A stretch of DNA of 64,000 nucleotides from Vagococcus lutrae (GTDB lineage: Bacteria; Bacillota; Bacilli; Lactobacillales; Vagococcaceae), in NCBI RefSeq assembly GCF_003987555.1, contig NZ_NGJW01000007.1:61685-125684 (forward strand), read 5' to 3'. Positions within the stretch are counted from its first letter, which is position 1. Each line of letters opens with the position of its first letter. The translations under genes and the position numbers were made by a program. Below are positions 57,752 to 64,000 of the stretch, one piece after another. The notes under the pieces were generated by a model. It ran no database searches, was not told the origin of the DNA, and was given only the letters and a program-made list of their open reading frames with translations.

Positions 57752-59005
57752 TTACACAGCCTTCTCATATTTTAATAATGTAAACGAACGTTTCATCACT
57801 TTCCAAATGCCTTCATCACTATAGACAAGTGACGTTGCTCGGTACATCTTCGCTGATAATCTTAACAGTAAGACGGTTGCAACTGCTAAAATCAAGACGG
57901 AAATAAGTGGTTCGTAAGCTGAAACTGTATCATTGGCAATTCGCACTGGCATTGTAAAACTTGAAACAAATGGCACGTACGAAGAAATGACAAAGACGAG
58001 ATTTTTTGGATTATTCATGCCTAGGAAAATATTTAGGAAATAACCAATCATCGTAATATACGTCACTGGTACAACCGCTTTTGCGGCATCCTCTGATTTT
58101 GATACGAGAGAACCAGAAAACGCTGCAGCAATCGTATAAATCATGACACCCAATAGTAAGAAAATTAAATTGTAACCGAGTAGAGCTTTCATAATTTCGC
58201 CAATTGAAATAAAGGAAAGGGCCTCTTTGACAATAGGTTGATTTTTAACAACTTGAAAAGCCATAACGGCTGTTAGAATATACACACCGATTTGGGTTAA
58301 AATCACCATGAAAATCCCCATAATTTTCCCGTAAAAATGTTTTTCAGCTGACGTACTCGATAAGATGACTTCCATAATACGTGTCCCTTTTTCAGAAGCC
58401 ACTTCTTGTGAAATAATTTGCGCGTACATTAATATAATCATGAACATCGCAAAACTAATAAACATGGCGACACCCATACGAGCAAACTTATCATCTTTTT
58501 TCTCGACCAATTCGCCATCTGAAAATTCCACTGTTTTCTCTTTAATTTGAGCAGGAGCCATTAAACTCGCGACTTCAGTCTCGCTTAATCCTAAAGACTT
58601 ACTACGCTCAGCTAACTGAAATTGTGATAATATTTGCGTCAACTGTAGCTTGTCACTCATAGCAAGTGAACTATTTCCGTAGTATGTTCCCACGATGTTT
58701 TGCTCGTTTTTGTCAATGAGAATATACCCATCGATATTCCCTTTTTCTAACTCTTTTTTGCCAGCATCTACCGTTGTGATATTCTTGTCAATATCTAATG
58801 CTGTTTGACTTAACACAGCCGCACGAATATCAGGATTTTCTGACACAATGGCTACCGTATCCGTATCGGCTACTTTTGAGCCAATAAACGCTGAAAGACC
58901 GATAAACCCAATAAACAATAACGGTGCAAATAACATCACTATAAATGTCACACTCTTAACATTACGCTTAAATGTTTCTAACGCCACTATCCAAAACTTA
59001 TTCAT
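57752..59005 (-). CDS. ABC-2 type permease (NatB-like)
   Basis: This 417-residue membrane component has one N-terminal membrane segment (about 17-43), a large extracytoplasmic loop (about 44-165), and then five or six membrane segments in the C-terminal half. The layout is that of ABC2_membrane_3/NatB-type exporters. The start overlaps the ATPase gene by 8 bases, so the two are coupled. NatAB of B. subtilis exports Na+, but related pairs export other substrates, so I assign only the family. Confidence 0.85.
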   Translation of the reverse strand: MNKFWIVALETFKRNVKSVTFIVMLFAPLLFIGFIGLSAFIGSKVADTDTVAIVSENPDIRAAVLSQTALDIDKNITTVDAGKKELEKGNIDGYILIDKNEQNIVGTYYGNSSLAMSDKLQLTQILSQFQLAERSKSLGLSETEVASLMAPAQIKEKTVEFSDGELVEKKDDKFARMGVAMFISFAMFMIILMYAQIISQEVASEKGTRIMEVILSSTSAEKHFYGKIMGIFMVILTQIGVYILTAVMAFQVVKNQPIVKEALSFISIGEIMKALLGYNLIFLLLGVMIYTIAAAFSGSLVSKSEDAAKAVVPVTYITMIGYFLNIFLGMNNPKNLVFVISSYVPFVSSFTMPVRIANDTVSAYEPLISVLILAVATVLLLRLSAKMYRATSLVYSDEGIWKVMKRSFTLLKYEKAV

Positions 59006-59897
59006 CTTTTTCCCCCACTTTCATTTTAAATATCTCTTCCAGTGTAGGAGGAACTTGATTAAAAACAGGCATATAACCGTAAGAAACAGCTTTTTCAAAA
59101 AGCTCGCGCCCTACTTCTTCATTTGCTAATTGAATCTCTAATGCGCCATCCGCTCGTGTGACAACTCGCTGCACACCAAGTGTTTCTTCCACTTCGATGC
59201 GTGGCATGAGTGAATCCATTGTTAACTTAGTGCGACCAAATTGTTCACGAATTTCATGTACCTTACCATCCAATACCGTACGTCCATTTCGCAACATAAT
59301 CAAATGATCACAAATCTTTTCCACGTTATCCATATTATGACTGGAAAAAATTACACAAGACCCTTTATCTTTCAACTCAATGATAGCATCTTTTAATAAC
59401 TCGGCATTGACAGGATCCAAACCACTAAACGGCTCATCTAAAATAATTAACTCGGGTTCGTGAATCAATGTCGCAATTACTTGCACTTTTTGTTGATTCC
59501 CTTTTGAAAGTGATTTGACTTTATCCGTCTTTTTCCCCTTCACTTCAAACTTTTCTAACCATTCATCAATTTTCGGTGCAATTTCTTTTTTACTTTTTCC
59601 ACGTAATTTCGCAAAATAAATTAACTGTTCTTCAATCGAAATCTTAGGATACAACCCTCTTTCTTCTGGCAGATACCCAATAATATTATAGTCTTTTTCC
59701 GTTAACTCACGACCGTTCCAAAAAACCTTGCCCGTATCCGCTCTCAAAAAATCTAAAATAAGACGAAATGTAGTCGTCTTACCAGCGCCGTTTTGACCAA
59801 TTAAACCTAAAATCGTCCCCTTAGGAATGGTAAAATGCAAATCATCCAACGCCTTTAACTCCCCAAACTGTTTACTTAACCCTCTAACTTCTAACAT
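58998..59897 (-). CDS. ABC transporter ATP-binding protein (NatA-like)
   Basis: This is a 299-residue ATPase with Walker A GQNGAGKTTTFRLI, Q-loop GYLPEERGLYPK, signature SLSKGNQQKVQ and Walker B ELIILDEPFSGLDPVN. The C-terminal DUF4162-type accessory region is about 60 residues long. It pairs with the downstream permease. The Q-loop Glu-Glu-Arg-Gly pattern is common in YhaQ/NatA-type proteins. Confidence 0.88.
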   Translation of the reverse strand: MLEVRGLSKQFGELKALDDLHFTIPKGTILGLIGQNGAGKTTTFRLILDFLRADTGKVFWNGRELTEKDYNIIGYLPEERGLYPKISIEEQLIYFAKLRGKSKKEIAPKIDEWLEKFEVKGKKTDKVKSLSKGNQQKVQVIATLIHEPELIILDEPFSGLDPVNAELLKDAIIELKDKGSCVIFSSHNMDNVEKICDHLIMLRNGRTVLDGKVHEIREQFGRTKLTMDSLMPRIEVEETLGVQRVVTRADGALEIQLANEEVGRELFEKAVSYGYMPVFNQVPPTLEEIFKMKVGEKDE

Positions 59898-59912
59898 CTT
59901 TTCTCCTTTCCC

Positions 59913-59945
59913 TAAAAGAAAATAACGATTCTTTGGAATCGTTAC
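59913..59945 (-). terminator. Terminator after the small membrane-protein gene
   Basis: TAACGATTC / GAATCGTTA with loop CAAA, followed by TTTTCTTTTA on the minus strand. It separates the small gene from the ABC pair. Confidence 0.8.
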
Positions 59946-60272
59946 TTACCTTTTATTTTCTGATTTTGAAAAATACCAAATGCTCCCTGCATTAACAACC
60001 GATACTGCTGTAGCATGTAGCAAACAACTCATCACAAAGTTTTTGCGTGACATACCCGCCGTATTCAGAATAATGAGTATCCAAGCGAAGCCTATCATGA
60101 AGGTACTAAATGTCATAACGCTAGCACGGGCTAAAATCTCATGACCGCGCTTTGAATCTTTAAAGACTGATACTGCTCGTAAATAATACACAATTCCTGC
60201 TACCATAACCAAACTTACAATTACTTGAACCCAAAGTGCCTTCATTTCTTCATCTCTTTCGTTCTTCTTCAT
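59946..60272 (-). CDS. Small three-helix membrane protein of unknown function
   Basis: The 108-residue protein has a charged start (MKKNERDEEMK) and three hydrophobic segments (about 13-30, 52-70 and 80-99). I do not recognise the family. The start is uncertain: ATG codons at residues 1 and 10 both have poor ribosome binding sites. A strong AGGAGG 50 bases upstream leads only into a four-codon frame. It follows uvrC and has its own terminator. Confidence 0.65.
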   Translation of the reverse strand: MKKNERDEEMKALWVQVIVSLVMVAGIVYYLRAVSVFKDSKRGHEILARASVMTFSTFMIGFAWILIILNTAGMSRKNFVMSCLLHATAVSVVNAGSIWYFSKSENKR

Positions 60273-60327
60273 TTTCTTGTTGTTAATATCAAAATTGTAA
60301 CATACCTCCTATTAGCTGTCATCGGTC

Positions 60328-62115
60328 TTAGGTCTGTTTCTCTTTGATATTAAAATACGCTAAAACGTTCTCCGCTACAGATTTTGGTATACCCGCTGCC
60401 TGTATTTCCTCTAGCGAAGCGTCTTCCATTTTTTTTATCGATTTAAAGTGTTTTAAAAGCTTCCGCTTACGTTTTGGTCCCAACCCTTCAATATCATCTA
60501 ATTGCGAAGAGAAGCTATTTTTACTACGTACTTGTCGATGAAAGGTAATCGCATAACGATGGACTTCGTCTTGAATACGTTGTAGTAAAAAGAAAGCTTC
60601 CGATTGTCTTTCCATTGGAACCACAGCCAGTTCTGGACCGAAGATTAATTCACTTGTCCGATGCTTGTCATTCTTAACTAATCCTGCAATCGGAATCGTT
60701 AAACCTAGTTGATTCACCAATACATCACGTGCCACTTCGACTTGGCCTTTACCACCATCAATCATAATTAAATCAGGTAGTGGTAGACCTTCTTTTAAAA
60801 CACGCGAATAACGACGATAGATTACCTCACGCATGGACGCATAATCGTCTGGCCCTTGCACTGTTTTAATACGGTACTTACGATATTCTTTTTTTAGCGG
60901 TTTACCATCAACAAAGACAACCATCGCAGATACCGGACTTGTCCCCATAATGTTAGAGTTATCAAACGCTTCAATCCTGACCGGTGTCGGGATATTTAAC
61001 AACTCACCGAGTGTCTCAATCGCTCCCACTGTCCGCTCTTGCTTTCTTTCTAATAAACTAAAACGTTCGGCTAACGACACACGTGCATTTTCACTCGCTA
61101 AGTCCACTAGCTTACGCTTTTCACCACGCTGCGGTTGATACACTTTACTACTCACTAGCGCTTCCACACTTTCTTTATCAATATCTCGTGGTATAAAGAT
61201 TTCTTTAGGAATAAAATGCTGCGTTTCCTGATAAAATTGACCTATAAACGTCAAAAAATCTTCCGTCGCTTCATTATAAAAAGGAAAAATAGAAACATCA
61301 CGCTCAATCAACTTTCCTTGACGGACAAAAAAGACTTGCACGCACATATAGCCTTTATCAATTGCATAGCCAAACACGTCACGGTCAATAAAATCTGCAT
61401 TTGTCATTTTTTGACGTGTCATAACCGTTTCAATCGATTGAATCTGATCACGCAACTCCGCCGCACGTTCAAACGCCATTTCATCAGCTGCTTGATACAT
61501 TTTTTTCTCTAGATTTTTTTGAATTTCTGTATAGCCACCATTCAAAAATCGCTTAATCTCTTCCACCATATCACGATAAACTTGTGGATCGACATCATTT
61601 ACTGCTGGACATAAACATTGCCCCAAATGATAATAAAGACAGACCTCTTTCGCATTTAAACTACATTTTCTTAATGGATAGAGCTTATCTAAAAGCTTTT
61701 TCGTTTCATTGGCCGCTTTAACATCTGGATAAGGACCGAAATACCAAGCATGATCTTTTTTTACTTCTCGCGTAATCATCAAGCGTGGATATTTCTCATT
61801 CGTGATTTTGATAAACGGATAGCTCTTATCATCTTTTAACATGATATTATATTTTGGATCATTCTTTTGAATCAGATTAATCTCTAATATCAACGCTTCA
61901 ATATTAGACTCTGTGACAATATATTCAAAATCAACTATTTCACTGACTAATCGAGCTGTTTTTGTATCATGACTTCCTGTAAAATAAGAACGAACCCGAT
62001 TTCGCAAATTCTTAGCTTTACCAACATAAATAATCGTTTGATTTTTATCTTTCATTAAATAGCAACCAGGATCTGTTGGCAATAGACTTAATTTATGTTG
62101 TAACCATTCACTCAT
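60328..62115 (-). CDS. uvrC: UvrABC system protein C (excinuclease)
   Basis: UvrC makes both incisions in nucleotide excision repair. The N-terminal GIY-YIG domain ([31 protein letters not shown]), the Cys-rich segment, the UVR domain ([23 protein letters not shown]), the RNase H-like nuclease domain ([24 protein letters not shown]) and the C-terminal HhH pair ([19 protein letters not shown]) are all present. It is 595 residues long. The ATG is well placed after GGAGGG. A TTG precedes it. Confidence 0.97.
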   Translation of the reverse strand: MSEWLQHKLSLLPTDPGCYLMKDKNQTIIYVGKAKNLRNRVRSYFTGSHDTKTARLVSEIVDFEYIVTESNIEALILEINLIQKNDPKYNIMLKDDKSYPFIKITNEKYPRLMITREVKKDHAWYFGPYPDVKAANETKKLLDKLYPLRKCSLNAKEVCLYYHLGQCLCPAVNDVDPQVYRDMVEEIKRFLNGGYTEIQKNLEKKMYQAADEMAFERAAELRDQIQSIETVMTRQKMTNADFIDRDVFGYAIDKGYMCVQVFFVRQGKLIERDVSIFPFYNEATEDFLTFIGQFYQETQHFIPKEIFIPRDIDKESVEALVSSKVYQPQRGEKRKLVDLASENARVSLAERFSLLERKQERTVGAIETLGELLNIPTPVRIEAFDNSNIMGTSPVSAMVVFVDGKPLKKEYRKYRIKTVQGPDDYASMREVIYRRYSRVLKEGLPLPDLIMIDGGKGQVEVARDVLVNQLGLTIPIAGLVKNDKHRTSELIFGPELAVVPMERQSEAFFLLQRIQDEVHRYAITFHRQVRSKNSFSSQLDDIEGLGPKRKRKLLKHFKSIKKMEDASLEEIQAAGIPKSVAENVLAYFNIKEKQT

Positions 62116-62136
62116 CAAATCCCTCCTATCCTAACT

Positions 62137-62145
62137 ATTATACCA
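62137..62145 (-). promoter_or_regulatory. Extended -10 promoter for uvrC
   Basis: The minus strand reads TGGTATAAT, a TG-extended perfect -10 box, about 22 bases before the start. No clear -35 box and no clear LexA box are seen. Confidence 0.6.
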
Positions 62146-62211
62146 TTATCTATTTTGTATTAAAAATAACTAAATTGCATCTTTGTTTCAAATAAAGAAA
62201 GAAGGTTTTAT

Positions 62212-62805
62212 ATGAATCTATGGATAAATACATTCTTACTAATTGTTATTTTTACTATATTCCATTATTTTAGCTTTAAAAAGTCTGATAGACCCGTCAT
62301 TTACTTGCCAAACAGCATGATTTTATTTATTTTAATTTTGCAGATTGGCTTATTCATAGTCTATTTTAAGCAACATTCATTTAACCATACACTTTTTCCA
62401 ATCATGCTTATTACTGTCAGTGGTATTTTTTTTACTTTTAGTGACAGTTATTATTTAATGATTTCGCCTATCATTTATTATGCGAGTGTTTTCTTGTCTA
62501 TAATTTATCACTTGTACGATTATGGATTTCAAATAAATCTAACCGTTAGTCAGATTACCTTGATAGTTTTTCTTATCATCATTCACACGTTCTTTAGTGA
62601 TTGGATTGGTCAAGGTGATATAAAATTACTCATTTGGTGGAGCTGTTACTTTTCTCCTTTAGAGATTTATAGCATCTTATTTATCGCAAGTTTCGTCGGT
62701 ATCTGCTACGGACTAATCATTAAACATTACTTTAAACGAAACATCTTGCCCTTCATTCCTGCGCTAGTGACCGGTTTACTTATCTATATCAATTTTTGCT
62801 CATAA
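62212..62805 (+). CDS. Type IV prepilin peptidase-like membrane protease (A24 catalytic domain only)
   Basis: This 197-residue protein has about six or seven membrane segments. Two aspartates fit the A24 active site: Asp78 in FSDSYYLMISP and Asp136 in IGQGDIKLL (the GxGD motif). A late segment, PFIPALVTGLLI, matches the family. The N-terminal cytoplasmic methylase domain of full PilD/ComC is absent, as in short A24 members. It could be the ComC-type competence pseudopilin peptidase, but no com genes are near. AAGAAGG precedes the ATG. It lies between uvrC and the tRNA array, on the opposite strand. Confidence 0.75.
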   Translation: MNLWINTFLLIVIFTIFHYFSFKKSDRPVIYLPNSMILFILILQIGLFIVYFKQHSFNHTLFPIMLITVSGIFFTFSDSYYLMISPIIYYASVFLSIIYHLYDYGFQINLTVSQITLIVFLIIIHTFFSDWIGQGDIKLLIWWSCYFSPLEIYSILFIASFVGICYGLIIKHYFKRNILPFIPALVTGLLIYINFCS

Positions 62806-62836
62806 AAAAACATCAACGTAAAGTTACGTTGATGTT
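62804..62836. terminator. Bidirectional terminator between the prepilin peptidase gene and the tRNA array
   Basis: ACATCAACGTAA / TTACGTTGATGT is a perfect 12-bp stem with a 2-base loop. The T-run on the minus strand ends the rRNA-tRNA transcript directly after tRNA-Leu, and it also closes the plus-strand gene. Confidence 0.88.
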
Positions 62837-62842
62837 TCGCAG

Positions 62843-62926
62843 TACCGGTGGCCGGGGTCGAACCGGCACGATCGTGAGATCACAGGATTTTGAGTCCAGC
62901 GCGTCTGCCAATTCCGCCACACCGGC
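62843..62926 (-). tRNA. tRNA-Leu (anticodon CAA)
   Basis: This class II tRNA has acceptor GCCGGTG/CACCGGT with a G-U first pair, a long variable arm, anticodon loop CTCAAAA and T-loop TTCGACC. CCA is not encoded. It is the last gene of the array. Confidence 0.93.
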
Positions 62927-62968
62927 TAATTAAATATAAATTTTAAAGATAAAAAATAGCCATGATAA

Positions 62969-63039
<71 letters not shown>

Positions 63040-63055
63040 TAATAAAAATAAAAAA

Positions 63056-63127
63056 CTGGGCTAGCTGGATTCGAACCAACGAATGACGGAGTCAAAGTCC
63101 GTTGCCTTACCGCTTGGCTATAGCCCA
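63056..63127 (-). tRNA. tRNA-Gln (anticodon TTG)
   Basis: Acceptor TGGGCTA/TAGCCCA, anticodon stem ACGGA/TCCGT with loop CTTTGAC, discriminator G, no encoded CCA. With gatCAB in the same window it is likely charged through Glu-tRNA(Gln). Confidence 0.95.
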
Positions 63128-63134
63128 ATAAAGG

Positions 63135-63208
63135 GGCGACTGATGGGAATCGAACCCACGAATGCCGGAGCCACAATCCGGTGCGTTAACCACTTCGCCA
63201 CAATCGCC
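63135..63208 (-). tRNA. tRNA-His (anticodon GTG)
   Basis: The eight-base acceptor GGCGATTG/CAGTCGCC includes the His-specific G-1:C73 pair. The anticodon loop is TTGTGGC. CCA is not encoded. Confidence 0.95.
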
Positions 63209-63224
63209 ATATTATAAAAAGTAG

Positions 63225-63295
63225 CAGGGGTAGTAGGAATCGAACCCACGCTGACGGTTTTGGAGACCGTAGTTCTACCGCTAAACTATACCCCT
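63225..63295 (-). tRNA. tRNA-Trp (anticodon CCA)
   Basis: Acceptor AGGGGTA/TACCCCT, anticodon stem ACGGT/ACCGT with loop CTCCAAA, discriminator G, no encoded 3' CCA. Confidence 0.95.
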
Positions 63296-63302
63296 AAAGA
63301 AA

Positions 63303-63383
63303 TGGAGGAAAGTGGATTCGAACCACTGAACCCTAAGGAACGGATTTACAGTCCGTCGCGTTTAGCCACTTCGCTATTCCTCC
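63303..63383 (-). tRNA. tRNA-Tyr (anticodon GTA)
   Basis: This class II tRNA has acceptor GGAGGAA/TTTCCTCC region, anticodon stem ACGGA/TCCGT with loop CTGTAAA, a long variable arm and discriminator A. CCA is not encoded. Confidence 0.95.
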
Positions 63384-63386
63384 AAA

Positions 63387-63462
63387 TGGTGGCTCGGGAC
63401 AGAATCGAACTGCCGACACACGGAGCTTCAATCCGTTGCTCTACCAACTGAGCTACCGAGCC
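63387..63462 (-). tRNA. tRNA-Phe (anticodon GAA)
   Basis: Acceptor GGCTCGG/CCGAGCC, anticodon loop TTGAAGC, discriminator A. The 3' CCA is encoded in the gene (63387-63389), unlike most of its neighbours. Confidence 0.95.
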
Positions 63463-63479
63463 AAAATATTAATCTAAAA

Positions 63480-63555
63480 TGGCGGTTCCGACGGGAATCG
63501 AACCCGCGATCTCCTGCGTGACAGGCAGGCATGTTAACCCCTACACCACGGAACC
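63480..63555 (-). tRNA. tRNA-Asp (anticodon GTC)
   Basis: Acceptor GGTTCCG/CGGAACC, anticodon stem CCTGC/GCAGG with loop CTGTCAC, discriminator G. CCA is encoded (63480-63482). Confidence 0.95.
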
Positions 63556-63583
63556 TTCCCTAGTATAACATACATTATACTTA

Positions 63584-63655
63584 TGACCCGTACGGGACTC
63601 GAACCCGTGTTACCGCCGTGAAAGGGCGGTGTCTTAACCGCTTGACCAACGGGCC
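63584..63655 (-). tRNA. tRNA-Glu (anticodon TTC)
   Basis: Acceptor GGCCCGT/ACGGGTC with one G-U pair, anticodon stem CCGCC/GGCGG with loop CTTTCAC, discriminator A, no encoded CCA. Confidence 0.95.
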
Positions 63656-63670
63656 ATTTTTACATATTAA

Positions 63671-63760
63671 CGGAGAGTAAGGGATTTGAACCCTTGAGAC
63701 AGCGGTTGCCGCCTACATGATTTCCAATCATGCTCCTTCGGCCAGCTCGGACAACTCTCC
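63671..63760 (-). tRNA. tRNA-Ser (anticodon GGA)
   Basis: This class II tRNA of 90 bases has acceptor GGAGAGT/ACTCTCC, anticodon stem CATGA/TCATG with loop TTGGAAA, a long variable arm (GGCGG...CCGCT region) and discriminator G. CCA is not encoded. Confidence 0.95.
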
Positions 63761-63797
63761 CAAGTCACATATTACTCTATATGTTAATTTGTAACAA

Positions 63798-63871
63798 CTC
63801 CGGCAGTAGGACTCGAACCTACGACATCATGATTAACAGTCATGCGCTACTACCAACTGAGCTATGCCGGA
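63798..63871 (-). tRNA. tRNA-Asn (anticodon GTT)
   Basis: Acceptor TCCGGCA/TGCCGGA, anticodon stem CATGA/TCATG with loop CTGTTAA, discriminator G, no encoded CCA. It is the first tRNA after the 5S gene. Confidence 0.95.
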
Positions 63872-63882
63872 ATAAAACACAA

Positions 63883-63998
63883 GCGTGGCAACGTCCTACT
63901 CTCACAGGGGGCAACCCCCCACTACCATCGGCGCTAAGAAGCTTAACTACTGTGTTCGATATGGGAACAGGTGTATCCTTCTTGCTATCGCCACCACA
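63883..63998 (-). rRNA. rrf: 5S ribosomal RNA
   Basis: The minus strand reads TGTGGTGGCGATAGCAAGAA at the 5' end, the conserved CGAACACAG loop and TTAAGCTTCTTAGCGCCGATGG in the middle. It ends GTAGGACGTTGCCACGC, which pairs with the 5' end. The 5' boundary is within 2 bases of the window edge, so the gene is essentially complete. The 23S and 16S genes should lie just beyond. Confidence 0.95.
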
Positions 63999-64000
63999 CT

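Overview
The window looks like the chromosome of a low-GC Gram-positive bacterium of the order Lactobacillales, most like Enterococcaceae (a Vagococcus- or Enterococcus-type genome). This rests on the order and content of the division/cell-wall cluster, the small DUF3397 and DUF4044 genes next to mraZ, a class III fructose-bisphosphatase, the type B L31 gene, an EfrAB-like ABC pair, and the gatCAB-dagK-rlmCD order. No database search was possible, so the genus is an inference.

Layout. Positions 1-12.9 kb hold the dcw cluster on the minus strand (DUF3397, mraZ, rsmH, ftsL, PBP2, mraY, murD, murG, divIB, ftsA, ftsZ, ylmE, sepF, start of ylmG). It has an MraZ-type repeat operator in front of mraZ. 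A 34-residue DUF4044 gene lies divergently upstream. From 13.3 to 22.7 kb are housekeeping minus-strand operons: xseA-xseB-ispA-tlyA-argR-recN; pepP-efp-asp23-nusB; and rplU-prp-rpmA behind an L21 leader. From 22.7 to 41.3 kb is a mixed region: two TetR regulators with palindromic operators, a lone tRNA-Arg(TCT), uspA, trmR-like, fbp, galM, a two-domain secreted autolysin, rpmE2, rho, murA2, a D,D-carboxypeptidase, a VOC protein, a heterodimeric multidrug ABC exporter and brnQ.

The accessory part is 41.5-47.6 kb. It is AT-rich and holds a Hanks-type Ser/Thr kinase with an unrecognised C-terminal domain. It also holds a 1244-residue protein with a nuclease-like N-terminus, a STAND/AAA-type NTPase and a long helical C-terminus, which is an Avs-like defence architecture. 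The NTPase gene sits between rlmCD and a small displaced copy of the rlmCD coding tail (HVETV...stop) 4.2 kb away. The simplest reading is that an integrative element entered the 3' part of rlmCD, gave the enzyme a new 90-residue C-terminus, and left the native tail on the far side. No integrase is visible, so it would be a decayed or non-autonomous island.

From 47.3 to 62.8 kb the core genome resumes: rlmCD, dagK, gatCAB, ligA, pcrA, a NatAB-like ABC pair, a small membrane protein, uvrC and a short type IV prepilin-peptidase-like protein. The window ends in an array of 11 tRNA genes and a 5S rRNA on the minus strand, the distal end of an rRNA operon whose 16S and 23S genes lie beyond position 64000.
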